DNA of 64,000 nt, taken from the NCBI RefSeq assembly GCF_003966145.1, contig NZ_RXNR01000016.1:16178-80177 (forward strand), in the 5' to 3' direction. The notes beneath the pieces are model-generated. The model ran no database searches, was not told the DNA's origin, and saw only the letters and a program-made list of their open reading frames with translations. A program made the position numbers and the translations under genes. This document shows positions 39,874-49,750 of the stretch, piece after piece. The first letter of the stretch is position 1. Every line of letters starts with the position of its first letter. The DNA is from Lysinibacillus telephonicus. Lineage in GTDB: Bacteria > Bacillota > Bacilli > Bacillales_A > Planococcaceae.

Positions 39874-40380
39874 TTGAAAGAGTATGGTTTTATAGGGGAT
39901 ATAATCAATTATCTATTACATGGAGTCTCGGAACATATAATAGAAAATTTGCATATATGCAAAAAGGATGTTATTCAGCATGGTCTATCAGCAGAGGAAT
40001 TAGATAATATCTCCTCATTGGTTAGCCAAAATGGGGAGGGTATGGTAACACTTGGACAATTTATAAACGAAATGCTCTATAAGGTACAAATGACACAACA
40101 AGAGCTCGCAGACAAAGCGGGATTTTCAAAAGCTTATATCAGTCACTTAATCAATGGAAGAACGAATCCACCAAAATATAAACTGATAAGACTTGCTTTT
40201 GCTATGAAGCTGACAATCGAGGAAACAAATAAACTCCTAAAAATTAGAGGCTTTTCGTTGAACACATCGTTAAAGGATAAAATTATTGTCGCTTGTTTGG
40301 ATTTGGAGATATATGACTTAATTAAAGTGGAAGAGGCATTGAACACTGTGGCTAATGCAAATGAATCGCTCTATGATTGA
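39874..40380 (+). CDS. XRE-family helix-turn-helix regulator
   Basis: A 168-aa DNA-binding protein divergent from the recombinase operon. The helix-turn-helix lies in TQQELADKAGFSKAYISHLINGRTNPPKYKLIRLAFAMKL (about residues 75-113), flanked by an unrecognised N-terminal helical region. TTG start after GTGGGGG. Likely regulator of the recombinase or of itself; TTGACT at 39799 is a possible -35 for this divergent region. Confidence 0.8.
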   Translation: MKEYGFIGDIINYLLHGVSEHIIENLHICKKDVIQHGLSAEELDNISSLVSQNGEGMVTLGQFINEMLYKVQMTQQELADKAGFSKAYISHLINGRTNPPKYKLIRLAFAMKLTIEETNKLLKIRGFSLNTSLKDKIIVACLDLEIYDLIKVEEALNTVANANESLYD

Positions 40381-40400
40381 ATGATAATATGGGTAAAAGA

Positions 40401-40436
40401 AAAGTGGCAGTCCTTAGGGCTGCTACTTTTCTTTTT
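40401..40436 (+). terminator. Terminator after the XRE regulator gene
   Basis: AAAGTGGCAG and CTGCTACTTT pair around TCCTTAGGG (with a one-base wobble), followed by a T-rich run. Confidence 0.8.
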
Positions 40437-40530
40437 TAATTTAACTAAGACAATGTAGAACCAGTTTTGCCATTATCAACTTTTGACAGTTTTCTAAAAT
40501 AAATAAGAATCTCCCAAACCTTCCTATAAC

Positions 40531-40552
40531 ACATTGTTAATCGCAATGTGTC
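40531..40552. other. Palindrome upstream of the Rep-like gene
   Basis: CACATTG-TTAATCGC-CAATGTG type inverted repeat about 110 bases before the Rep-like start. It could be an operator or part of a replication origin; nothing here decides. Confidence 0.4.
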
Positions 40553-40660
40553 AATAGTCCTTTAAATAGGTTGGGGTCGGGAAAATCTTTTTACAGTCCA
40601 GAGTAGATTGACATTAGATTTTACCATTCCCGCTAATTTTTCCAAAGGAGTTGATGATTT

Positions 40661-41665
40661 ATGATTCATTCTGTTGAAATCTTACTGCCAGTTACGTATG
40701 AAGAGGTACAACAACTTTTTAAACACAATAGAATAAAAGCAGAAGCATACGAAAAATTTGGAGCGGTCGTAAAAAAACTATCGCAAAATGTAAAAAATGA
40801 ACACCCAGGTTTTTCATATACATGGCTTTCTTCAATTGGTAAAGGCTTATGGAATGTTCATTTAAAAGTAGATATTGTAAAACTACTTAGGAAAAGTGAA
40901 ATTACAGAAAAAGACTACCCAAGAGTTGAAGCTCTCATTAGGAAATTTCTGATTTCTCAATTTGGAAATTCATCGCATTTTGACGAGCATACTCTAACAA
41001 GAATTGATTATAAACTGGATGTAGTCATACCCAATAAAAATCACCAGAAGTTGATTTTTCACTTATACGAGAAATACACAGAGAGGTATCGTTTCAAAGA
41101 AAAAATTAAATGGGGTAAAGATGAACAAGGTAACCCCTTAAAATATGAAACTTCCCAATATCACAAATGCAAAAGTATAGAGTTCATTATTTATTCAAAG
41201 GAAGAGGAACGCATTGCAAAAGGTGAAGAGATACAGCCCTATGAGAAAGATGTAGTTCGCTTCGAGTTAAGACTAAAAAATGATCACTTAAATGCTATGA
41301 AGAGAAATGATGGCAAAGGCAAGAATAGAGTAAAAAAGTTGTCTGAATACTTTAAAGCAGACCTTTACCGAAAATATATGATTAATCATGTCACACCAAT
41401 TATTAGAAAGGGGGATTATTATAAAATTACGAAGGCAGAGAAGATACTTGACGATAGTAATTTTTCAAGAAAGAAAAAAGAAAAACTTCGTTCATTCCTC
41501 GTTGATGTTAGTAAAAATGGAATTGATGCCCCGAAACAATATCTTTCAAAACCCACTTACAGAAAATATCTCCAAGATTTAGAGGCAATAGGAATAAATC
41601 CAGTCCCCATCCCGAAAAACCGCAAAGATTTCCCTAACTTCATGCGAAATCCTTTTATTCTATAA
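40661..41665 (+). CDS. Putative replication initiator (Rep_trans / phage gpII-like)
   Basis: A 334-aa basic protein. HTLTRIDYKLDVVI near residue 110 and the later segments KSIEFIIYSKEEE and VVRFELRLKNDHL resemble the Rep_trans/filamentous-phage-type replication initiation fold, where RID and R-x-E-L strands build the catalytic core. The assignment is tentative because I cannot point to the catalytic tyrosine with confidence. CAAAGGAG precedes the ATG. Placed between the recombinase and hsdM. Confidence 0.5.
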   Translation: MIHSVEILLPVTYEEVQQLFKHNRIKAEAYEKFGAVVKKLSQNVKNEHPGFSYTWLSSIGKGLWNVHLKVDIVKLLRKSEITEKDYPRVEALIRKFLISQFGNSSHFDEHTLTRIDYKLDVVIPNKNHQKLIFHLYEKYTERYRFKEKIKWGKDEQGNPLKYETSQYHKCKSIEFIIYSKEEERIAKGEEIQPYEKDVVRFELRLKNDHLNAMKRNDGKGKNRVKKLSEYFKADLYRKYMINHVTPIIRKGDYYKITKAEKILDDSNFSRKKKEKLRSFLVDVSKNGIDAPKQYLSKPTYRKYLQDLEAIGINPVPIPKNRKDFPNFMRNPFIL

Positions 41666-41794
41666 CCTCCATTTTCAGTGTTCCAATTATTGTAGACTAT
41701 AGGCTAATAAAATTTGGTAAAATAGCAATATACAAGTGATTTCTTCCCCAAGTTTATTCCGCTTGGGAGTACATAAAGACGAAAAGGTGATTTT

Positions 41795-43804
41795 ATGTTG
41801 AATTTCCAAGAGAAAGTAAGTTTTATTTGGTCGATAGCAGAAATATTAAGGGGACCGTACAAGTCAGACGACTATGGTAAAGTCGTTTTACCAATGGCAG
41901 TTCTACGTAGATTTGATTGTGTATTAGAAAAAACAAAAGATGCGGTTCTACAAAAGTATGAGCAGTTTAAAAACTTACCAGAAGAATCACGAGATGAAAT
42001 TCTAAATCGTGAAGCAAAGCAAAAATTTAGTAACATCAGTAAATATGACTTTTCCAAGCTTTTAAGCGATGCTGATAATATTGCTGACAATTTACGTGAT
42101 TACATAAACGGTTTTTCTAAGACAGCAAGAGACATCATTGAGTATTTTGATTTTGATAAACAGATTGAAAAAATGGAACGTAACGATTTGCTATATCTCG
42201 TAGTTAAGCGTTTTAGTGAAATCGACTTGCACCCTGAAGTAGTATCTAATGTAGAGATGGGATATATCTTCGAGGAGCTAATCCGTAGATTTTCGGAACA
42301 CGCAGAAGCTGGGGATCACTATACGCCAAGAGAAGTCGTAAGGTTGATGGTCAATCTTTTATTTCTTGAAGACGAGGATATACTAACAAAATCTGGTATT
42401 ACGCAAACGTTGTATGACAGTTGTGCGGGTACAGGTGGTATGGGTTCAGTAGCTCAAGAGTATTTAAAAGAGCTTAATCCAACAGCTGAATTAGAGTTCT
42501 TTGCTCAAGAAATTAACGAAGAATCGTATGCCATTTGTAAAGCTGACATCTTAATTAAAGGGGAAGAAGCAAGAAACATTCGTTTTGGAAATACATTATC
42601 AAATGATGCGTTTTCTGATATGAAATTTGACTATCTGATTACGAACCCTCCTTATGGCGTGGAATGGAAGCCAGCAGAAAAGGCAGTAAAGGAAGAGTAT
42701 GAAAACTTAGGCTTTAATGGTCGTTTTGGAGCGGGACTGCCTCGTATTAGCGATGGGCAACTTCTCTTTTTACAACATCTTGTATCCAAAATGAAGCCTG
42801 TTACAAAAGATAATCCGAAAGGTTCTCGTCTTGCTATTATCATGAATGGTTCTCCATTATTTACAGGTGATGCAGGAAGTGGAGAAAGTGAAATACGCAG
42901 GTATCTAATCGAAAATGATTTGGTAGAAGGAATAGTAGCAATGCCAAACGATTTATTTTACAATACGGGCATTTCAACGTACATTTGGATTTTAACAAAC
43001 AATAAAAATCCATTACGAAAGGGGAAAATCCAGCTCGTAAATGCGGTCCATCTACACCAAAAAATGAAAAAGAGTATGGGGAACAAACGTAATGAACTGT
43101 CAGAGGAACATATCCATGAAATTGTTCGAATGTATGGTGATTTAAAAGAAGGAGAACACGTTAAAATCTTTGATAATGAAGATTTCGGATATCACAAAAT
43201 TACTGTGGAGAGACCGTTACGCCTCAACTTTAAAATTGACGAAGAGAGAATAAACAGACTCTATGACCAAACGGCATTTGATAACTTATCAAAGTCAAGG
43301 AAAAAAGGCGAGGCAGGGTTGAAAGAGATAGAGTTAGGAGAGCAACAACAAAGAAACATCATGGAAGCACTTTTATCCATCAAATCAGATGTTCTCTATA
43401 AAAATAGAGAAGAATTTACAAAAATGCTTAAAAAGCTGTTTAAAGAGAAGAATATAGCGATTAGTTCACCTTTACTTAAAGCTATCCTAAATGCTTTATC
43501 AGAAAAAGATGAAACAGCTGACATTTGTAAAGACAGCAAAGGAAATCCTGAACCAGATGCAGAGCTACGTGATACAGAAAATGTCCCATTGAAAGAGGAC
43601 ATTCATGAATACTTTGAACGAGAAGTAAAACCGCATGTTCCTGATGCTTGGATTGATGAAAGCAAGACAAAGGTAGGTTATGAAATTCCATTTACACGCC
43701 ATTTCTATCAATATACTGCACTAAGAAGCTCTGAGGTCATTAAGGAAGAGATTAAAGCGTTGGAAGAGAGTATTTTAGAGAAGTTGAAGAAGGTGATGGG
43801 GTGA
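41795..43804 (+). CDS. hsdM: Type I restriction-modification methyltransferase HsdM
   Basis: A 669-aa N6-adenine methyltransferase subunit. The N-terminal helical domain is followed by HYTPREVVRLMV, SAM motif I DSCAGTGGMG (208-217) and catalytic NPPYGVEW (284-291). The C terminus is a long alpha-helical extension. First gene of a complete hsdM-hsdS-hsdR operon; its TGA stop overlaps the hsdS ATG. Confidence 0.95.
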   Translation: MLNFQEKVSFIWSIAEILRGPYKSDDYGKVVLPMAVLRRFDCVLEKTKDAVLQKYEQFKNLPEESRDEILNREAKQKFSNISKYDFSKLLSDADNIADNLRDYINGFSKTARDIIEYFDFDKQIEKMERNDLLYLVVKRFSEIDLHPEVVSNVEMGYIFEELIRRFSEHAEAGDHYTPREVVRLMVNLLFLEDEDILTKSGITQTLYDSCAGTGGMGSVAQEYLKELNPTAELEFFAQEINEESYAICKADILIKGEEARNIRFGNTLSNDAFSDMKFDYLITNPPYGVEWKPAEKAVKEEYENLGFNGRFGAGLPRISDGQLLFLQHLVSKMKPVTKDNPKGSRLAIIMNGSPLFTGDAGSGESEIRRYLIENDLVEGIVAMPNDLFYNTGISTYIWILTNNKNPLRKGKIQLVNAVHLHQKMKKSMGNKRNELSEEHIHEIVRMYGDLKEGEHVKIFDNEDFGYHKITVERPLRLNFKIDEERINRLYDQTAFDNLSKSRKKGEAGLKEIELGEQQQRNIMEALLSIKSDVLYKNREEFTKMLKKLFKEKNIAISSPLLKAILNALSEKDETADICKDSKGNPEPDAELRDTENVPLKEDIHEYFEREVKPHVPDAWIDESKTKVGYEIPFTRHFYQYTALRSSEVIKEEIKALEESILEKLKKVMG

Positions 43805-45105
43805 TGAATAATAATTATAACTCAAGTAATATAGAACAGTTGGCAAAAATACCGAAGAATTGGAAGGTTGTAAAGTGGAAGTATCTTTCTAATGAACCTA
43901 TGATGTATGGTGCAAACGAATCCGCAGAGTTAGATGATAGGGATCTGCCAAGGTATATTCGTATTACTGACTTGGATTCATATGGGAATCTAAAAGATGA
44001 TACCTTTAAGTCTCTCCCTTTTGATAAAGCGAAAGGATATATGTTAATTAATGGGGATATTTTGCTTGCAAGAAGTGGGGCAACTGTTGGCAAGGCATAT
44101 ATCCATAAAGACGATTTAGATGCTTGTTTTGCAGGCTATTTAATTCGATATAGACCTAATCAGTCTAAAATAAAACCGCAGTTGGTGTATTACTATACTC
44201 AAACAGGGTTATACGCTGATTGGATTAGGGAAAACACAATTCAAGCAACTATTCAAAATGTTAGTGCAGAAAAATATGCAAATCTATCAATGCCTGTTCC
44301 GCCATTAGAGGAGCAGGGGAATATTGTATATTTTCTTGACAATAAAACATCAGAAATCGACTCTCTCATAGCCGATAAGGAAAAGCTAATTGAATTGCTC
44401 GAAGAAAAACGCCAAGCCATTATTACTGAAGCAGTTACAAAAGGATTAAATCCAAGTGTAAAAATGAAAGATTCAGGTGTGGAATGGATTGGGGAGATAC
44501 CTGAGCATTGGGAAATCAACAAATTAAAGTATTTAGTTTATTTGAGAAATGAAAAAGTGATAGATAACTATACCTTGCCATATGTAGGGTTAGAAAATAT
44601 TGAATCAAAAACTGGTAATTTTAATCCATCATTAGGTATAGAAGAACAATTAGTAGAAGGTACATCCAATGCTTTTTATTCAGGAGATGTTTTGTTTGGA
44701 AAACTAAGACCATATTTGGCTAAATGCTTTGTAGCTAACTTTGAGGGCAAATGTACCACTGAGTTACTTGTGATGAAGACAAAAGAAAATATTATTTTGA
44801 ATGAATATCTAAAATTTTTATTACTAACAGATATATATATTCAAGTTATTAACTCTTCTACCTATGGTGCAAAAATGCCGAGGGCTAATTGGGACTTTAT
44901 TAGTAATCTACTTATTCCTTTACCAAATATTAAAGAACAAATGGAAATAATTAAAAATGTAAAAAATGAAATTACAACAATAGATGAACTTAGAGAAGAG
45001 CTTAAGTTGCAAATAGAGAAAATTAAAGAATACCGCCAATCTCTCATCTATGAAGCTGTCACAGGGAAAATTGATGTGCGGGAGTATAAAAAAGTATTGT
45101 CATAA
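43804..45105 (+). CDS. hsdS: Type I restriction specificity subunit HsdS
   Basis: A 433-aa subunit with two target-recognition domains (about 12-155 and 225-365), each starting with the IPxxW phrase (IPKNWKVVKWKYLS; IPEHWEINKLKYLV) and each followed by a long conserved helix (EQGNIVYFLDNKTSEIDSLI; KEQMEIIKNVKNEITTIDEL). It determines the bipartite target of the methylase and nuclease. ATG 43804 (TGATG overlap) was chosen; GTG 43801 is equally in frame. Both TRDs are intact. Confidence 0.94.
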   Translation: MNNNYNSSNIEQLAKIPKNWKVVKWKYLSNEPMMYGANESAELDDRDLPRYIRITDLDSYGNLKDDTFKSLPFDKAKGYMLINGDILLARSGATVGKAYIHKDDLDACFAGYLIRYRPNQSKIKPQLVYYYTQTGLYADWIRENTIQATIQNVSAEKYANLSMPVPPLEEQGNIVYFLDNKTSEIDSLIADKEKLIELLEEKRQAIITEAVTKGLNPSVKMKDSGVEWIGEIPEHWEINKLKYLVYLRNEKVIDNYTLPYVGLENIESKTGNFNPSLGIEEQLVEGTSNAFYSGDVLFGKLRPYLAKCFVANFEGKCTTELLVMKTKENIILNEYLKFLLLTDIYIQVINSSTYGAKMPRANWDFISNLLIPLPNIKEQMEIIKNVKNEITTIDELREELKLQIEKIKEYRQSLIYEAVTGKIDVREYKKVLS

Positions 45106-45117
45106 GGGGTGAGAGAA

Positions 45118-48102
45118 GTGGCGATTGATGCAACAGAAAAAGGTTTTGAAACGAATATTGAAAGTTGTTTAGTGCAATCAGGCTATGTAAAAAGGCAAAT
45201 TACAGGACAAGCCTTAGAGGTTTTTAAAAAGTATGCAATTGATACCGAAGTTTTGTTTCAATTCTTAGAAGCAACACAGGCAAAGTCACTTGAACGTTTG
45301 CAAAATGCGTATAAAGACCAATATAAGTCTAAGGTAATTGACCGTCTTCATAAAGAATTAGATAAACGTGGGATGATTGATTGCCTTCGTCATGGGATTA
45401 AAGACTATGGTGTAACGCTAAAGTTAGCCTATAACAAGCCTGTTAGTTCCATGAATCGCACCTTGATTGAGCAGTATGAACAAAATATTTTCACAGTAAG
45501 TCGCCAAGTGTATTACAGTAGTAAAAACAACAATAGTATTGATATGTTAATTTCACTTAATGGATTGCCTATTGCTGTGTTGGAACTGAAAAACCAATTA
45601 ACAAATCAAACGGTAGAAAATTCGAAAAAGCAGTTTATGAATGATCGTGATCCGAGAGAACTGCTCTTTCAATTTAAAAAACGAGCAATTGTCTTTTTTG
45701 CAGTGGATACTGATGAAGTGTATATGACAACACAGCTTAATCGAGATAAGACGTTTTTCTTGCCATTCAATCGTGGGAATAATGGCGGAAAAGGTAATCC
45801 TATCGTTTACAATGATTATCGAACATCTTACCTATGGAATGATATTCTTCAAAAGGATAGCTTGTTGGACATTCTTTTCCGTTTTGTCTATGTCAATCAA
45901 GAAGATATTCAAGACTCGTCTGGTGAGATCATTGATAAAAAGGAAACGGTTATATTCCCTCGCTATCACCAATTAGATGTTGTTCGAAAGATTGAAGCTG
46001 ATGTGAATGAAAAAGGCGTTGGGCAAAACTATTTAATCCAGCATTCCGCAGGTAGTGGTAAAACGAATAGTATTTCCTGGCTCGCCCATCGACTTGCGAA
46101 AGTTCATGATGAGGAAGACAATGCCGTATTTAGCAGTGTTATTGTTATTACAGACCGAAGAGTATTAGACAAACAGCTTCAAGATGCCGTTTATCAATTA
46201 GAGCATAAAGCGGGAATGGTTGAAAAAATAGATAAAGATTCTGCCCAATTAGCGAATGCTATTGCTAATGGTACGAGAATTATCATCACAACATTACAAA
46301 AGTTCCCTTTCATCATTGAAAAGGTTGGGGATTTTAACAAAGGTAAGTACGCAATTATTATTGATGAAGCCCATTCCAGCCAAGGTGGAAAAGCTTCAAC
46401 GGCAATGACCAATATTTTGTCGGATAAAACGTTAGAGGAAGCCCTTGAAGCTGATCGAATTGCTGAAGAAAATATGGGCGATATGGAAGAGAAAATAGCT
46501 GAAACCATTGCTAAAAGTGGAAAGCAAGACAATATTTCTTTCTTCGCCTTTACAGCAACACCAAAGCCAAAGACAATTGAAAAGTTCGGCACATATGATG
46601 CTGACGGAAAACCTCATGCTTTCCATGTTTACACAATGAGGCAAGCAATTGAAGAAGGCTTTATTTTAGATGTGTTAAAGAATTACACAACCTATAAAAC
46701 ATTTTATAAGGTAGCAAAGAGTATTGACGATGATCCTGAAGTGGCAAAGGGGAAAGCCACCAAGCAAATTGCTAAATATGTATCTTTGCATCCACACAAT
46801 ATCGCACAAAAGACCGAAATCATTATTGAACATTATCGCCAAGTGACAAGGCATAAAATTGGTGGTCGAGCAAAAGCAATGGTCGTAACAGGGAGTCGTC
46901 TTCATGCAGTAAAGTACAAGCAAGCTTTTGATAAGTACATTAAAGTAAAAGGGTACGATGACTTAAAGGCAATTGTGGCATTCTCAGGTACTGTTCAAGA
47001 TGGCGGTGTTTCTTATACTGAACCTGATATGAATGGTTTTGGTGAAAAGGAATTACCTGATAAGTTCCACCAAGATGAATATAAAGTATTGCTGGTTGCT
47101 GAGAAGTATCAAACAGGATTTGACGAGCCTCTGCTTCATACAATGTATGTAGATAAGCCTCTTGATGGGATTAAGGCTGTTCAGACTCTATCTCGATTAA
47201 ACCGTACTTGCAGAGGAAAAAACGACACCTTTGTCCTTGATTTTGTTAACGAAGCAGAAGATATTCAAAAAGCTTTCCAGCCATATTACGAGGTCACAGG
47301 ATTAGAAAGTACAACAGATCCTAACCTTTTATATGACTTACAACAAGAGTTAGATGCGTGCCAAGTTTATACGGAAGAAGAAATCAATAAAGTGTGCGAA
47401 TTAGAGTTTAGCGGGAAGAAAAAAACGACAAAAACGCAGGAAAAATTAAATTCAATCCTTGATCATGCTGTAAATCGCTTTAATAAAGATTTAACCCAAG
47501 AGCAAAAGGATGATTTCAAAGGAGCATCAACAAAGTTCATTCGAACATATTCTTTTATCTTACAAATTGCACCGTTTGCTGATATTGACTTGCACAAATT
47601 GTATGTTTACTTAAACTATTTACTTAGAAAGTTACCGAAAAACGTTTCAGAAAATGTTTACTTAGCAGATGATGTGGCTCTTGAATATTATCGAAATGAG
47701 AAAGTGTTTGAGGGTAGTATTTCATTGCAAGTTCAGGGTGAATCGGAATTAAAGCCGACTTCTCATGGGAAGGGCAAAAGCGTTGAAGAGGAAAAAGAAC
47801 GCTTATCTTCTATCATTGATCGTTTGAACGAACGCTTTGGTACGGAATTCACTGAAACGGATAAACTCTCCAGAGATCAAATTAAAGAAGATATGATTAA
47901 AGATGAAGACTTGGCTCAAAAGGCAAAGAACAACACGAAAGAAAACTTCAAATTTAGTTATGAGAAGGCATTTATGGATTTTGTCATTTCTCGTATGTCC
48001 CAAAACGAGAAGTTCTTTATGAAAATGCTTGAAAATAACGACTTCAAGACTTTGATTATGGAAGATATGTTTGAGGAAGTATATGAAGGATTAAGACAAT
48101 AG
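45118..48102 (+). CDS. hsdR: Type I restriction endonuclease subunit HsdR
   Basis: A 994-aa motor/nuclease. The N-terminal PD-(D/E)xK nuclease has Asp142 (SIDMLIS) and Glu156/Lys158 (VLELKNQ); the SF2 translocase has Walker A HSAGSGKTNS (309-318), DEAH in YAIIIDEAHSSQ, FFAFTATPKPKT and YQTGFDEP...LDGIKAVQTLSRLNRT. The C-terminal helical domain is present. GTG 45118 has AAGGGGT seven bases upstream; GTG 45109 adds three residues. The gene has no frameshift, so the system looks functional. Confidence 0.95.
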   Translation: MAIDATEKGFETNIESCLVQSGYVKRQITGQALEVFKKYAIDTEVLFQFLEATQAKSLERLQNAYKDQYKSKVIDRLHKELDKRGMIDCLRHGIKDYGVTLKLAYNKPVSSMNRTLIEQYEQNIFTVSRQVYYSSKNNNSIDMLISLNGLPIAVLELKNQLTNQTVENSKKQFMNDRDPRELLFQFKKRAIVFFAVDTDEVYMTTQLNRDKTFFLPFNRGNNGGKGNPIVYNDYRTSYLWNDILQKDSLLDILFRFVYVNQEDIQDSSGEIIDKKETVIFPRYHQLDVVRKIEADVNEKGVGQNYLIQHSAGSGKTNSISWLAHRLAKVHDEEDNAVFSSVIVITDRRVLDKQLQDAVYQLEHKAGMVEKIDKDSAQLANAIANGTRIIITTLQKFPFIIEKVGDFNKGKYAIIIDEAHSSQGGKASTAMTNILSDKTLEEALEADRIAEENMGDMEEKIAETIAKSGKQDNISFFAFTATPKPKTIEKFGTYDADGKPHAFHVYTMRQAIEEGFILDVLKNYTTYKTFYKVAKSIDDDPEVAKGKATKQIAKYVSLHPHNIAQKTEIIIEHYRQVTRHKIGGRAKAMVVTGSRLHAVKYKQAFDKYIKVKGYDDLKAIVAFSGTVQDGGVSYTEPDMNGFGEKELPDKFHQDEYKVLLVAEKYQTGFDEPLLHTMYVDKPLDGIKAVQTLSRLNRTCRGKNDTFVLDFVNEAEDIQKAFQPYYEVTGLESTTDPNLLYDLQQELDACQVYTEEEINKVCELEFSGKKKTTKTQEKLNSILDHAVNRFNKDLTQEQKDDFKGASTKFIRTYSFILQIAPFADIDLHKLYVYLNYLLRKLPKNVSENVYLADDVALEYYRNEKVFEGSISLQVQGESELKPTSHGKGKSVEEEKERLSSIIDRLNERFGTEFTETDKLSRDQIKEDMIKDEDLAQKAKNNTKENFKFSYEKAFMDFVISRMSQNEKFFMKMLENNDFKTLIMEDMFEEVYEGLRQ

Positions 48103-48124
48103 AGCCGCAGTTTACTGCGGCTCT
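48101..48124. terminator. Bidirectional terminator after hsdR
   Basis: AGAGCCGCAG and CTGCGGCTCT form a perfect 10-bp stem around TTTA, including the hsdR stop. The leftward gene stops at the same place. Confidence 0.9.
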
Positions 48125-48614
48125 ATTTGCTGTACTTTTCCATAAATTCAAGTAGACTCTGGGCAATTAAATCCTGAACAGTAAGGAAAGGGTAGTCTTT
48201 CTTGCAAAATTCAACAAATTGCTTGTGAATGTCATTATTCATTTTAATGCTTTTGTTCTCAAACTTTGCATTGTTGGAATATACACGTTCGTCTAATATA
48301 AGCATTTTGTTCCCATATTCATAGTCGGAAATCATTTTTTTAAGGATGTCTTGATTATCTTTAATAAAAGACAGTATATTATCTGTCGCACTTTCGTTAT
48401 TACTCACTACCATTGTTTTATCTCTTACGAATTTATAAAACTTGTTATCTCGTTGAATATAAACATAATCGCCCCGTTGCATTTCTTTACCAAATGAACT
48501 CCCTGGTACTCCAATTTCTTTTGCGACTTCCGAATAACTACGTGTTTTTAACATTTCATTGATAATATCAACCCTCTCGTCAGGGTGAGTGCTGTAAAAT
48601 TGCTCTTTATTCAT
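48123..48614 (-). CDS. Putative DNA-binding protein of unknown family
   Basis: A 163-aa basic protein. An N-terminal helix-turn-helix-like segment is visible (RSYSEVAKEIGVPGSSFGKEM, about 26-46), followed by RGDYVYIQRDNKFYKFV. The C terminus (KSIKMNNDIHKQFVEFCKKDYPFLTVQDLIAQSLLEFMEKY) resembles a ribbon-helix-helix module. Convergent with hsdR. A role as regulator of the island is a reasonable guess. I do not recognise the family. Confidence 0.65.
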   Translation of the reverse strand: MNKEQFYSTHPDERVDIINEMLKTRSYSEVAKEIGVPGSSFGKEMQRGDYVYIQRDNKFYKFVRDKTMVVSNNESATDNILSFIKDNQDILKKMISDYEYGNKMLILDERVYSNNAKFENKSIKMNNDIHKQFVEFCKKDYPFLTVQDLIAQSLLEFMEKYSK

Positions 48615-48792
48615 CTTTGCTACAACCCCTTTCTAAAAGTAATTTTTTTATTATAGATTTTTATACTTGGAAATATTCAAATGCTCACGAAAAATTATTT
48701 TAGTAATGTTATATATTTGTAGGCAAAATCTATGATAATAGAGAATTTGAGAAACAGGTTTTCTATATGAAAATATTAGGAAGGTGAGAGAA

Positions 48793-49026
48793 TTGTATAA
48801 TGAAGAATTATTTATTGAGGGTTTTGCGGATGAATTACGTAGGAAAAGAGAAGAGCAGTCTTTAAGCTTAAATCAACTGTCAGAAAAATCAACTGTTAGT
48901 GCTTCTTTTATTATGCGGATAGAAAAGGGAGAGAGAACAAATGTCAGTATTGAAGTTTTATTCAAGCTTGCGAATGCATTATGCATCAATATAGTTCAAC
49001 TACTTGAAAATAGTCAGAAAAATTAA
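48793..49026 (+). CDS. Small XRE-family regulator
   Basis: A 77-aa protein that is almost only a helix-turn-helix: ELRRKREEQSLSLNQLSEKSTVSASFIMRIEKGERTNVSIEVLFKLANALCI. TTG 48793 follows GGAAGGTGAGAGAA; GTG 48784 lies within the ribosome site. Similar to control (C) proteins of restriction systems and phage Cro-like repressors. It lies next to the RNase H-like and HEPN genes. Confidence 0.75.
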   Translation: MYNEELFIEGFADELRRKREEQSLSLNQLSEKSTVSASFIMRIEKGERTNVSIEVLFKLANALCINIVQLLENSQKN

Positions 49027-49163
49027 CAAGGTAACTATTTTGAAGACGCTCATGTCGACTATAAAGGACATGAGTGCTTCTTTTGACTATAAAAGACAGA
49101 ATATTTTGACAAATATTTATATTCCCTTTATACTATGGAAGTTGAATTTCTGGGGGAGTGAGA

Positions 49164-49733
49164 ATGAAATCGAAAGGAATAGTTAAGAGAGTGAGAAAGC
49201 CATCTTTTTGGGGGAGGCACGAAGACAAAATTCCTTTAGAACTAAAGGAATGGGTACTTAATCAATATTTTAGTCAAGATTGGTTATATATTTATTGCGA
49301 CAGCTCATGCAGTAAATTGAATCATGGGATGTCTGTTGCTTGTACATACGTAGGTAATGCTTCTGTGATGGTGACACAACAGTTAGTTTATTCACCAGCG
49401 GATGTTTGGGGGAAAAATGTGTTTGGAGAGCTTAAATCTGTAATTTTTGCCCTTTTAAATTTTTCTAATTACATAGAAACAGCACACAAGGGTGTAACTA
49501 TATTTTCCGATTTGGATGACATTGAAATGTTGCTATCAAAAAAGATTGTATTTAAAAAAATTGACACACTAATAACGATACAAAATGAATTGATTGATCT
49601 TTTTGGAAAAATGCAAACCGAAAATCCAAAGTTAACGATAGAGGTAAAGTATTTGACACGACAATTAAAAAAACATAATCCCTTCATGAAAGCATCACAT
49701 AATGCGAGTAGAAGATTATTAAAAAGAAGTTAA
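49164..49733 (+). CDS. RNase H-fold protein of unknown function
   Basis: A 189-aa protein with the spacing of RNase HI active-site residues: Asp46 in YIYCDSSCS, Glu89 in FGELKSVIFALL, Asp116 in VTIFSDLDD, and His161 with Asn170 in HNPFMKASHNASRRLL. The usual last aspartate seems to be replaced. The fold also occurs in transposases and nucleases, but no such partner domain is seen. ATG 49164 has GGGGGAG upstream. It precedes a small gene of unknown function and the HEPN gene. Confidence 0.55.
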   Translation: MKSKGIVKRVRKPSFWGRHEDKIPLELKEWVLNQYFSQDWLYIYCDSSCSKLNHGMSVACTYVGNASVMVTQQLVYSPADVWGKNVFGELKSVIFALLNFSNYIETAHKGVTIFSDLDDIEMLLSKKIVFKKIDTLITIQNELIDLFGKMQTENPKLTIEVKYLTRQLKKHNPFMKASHNASRRLLKRS

Positions 49734-49750
49734 TAAAATGGAGGAATAAG

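Noticed and set aside
49004..49186. 60-codon frame between the XRE and RNase H-like genes
   Set aside because: It overlaps both neighbours and has no good ribosome site.
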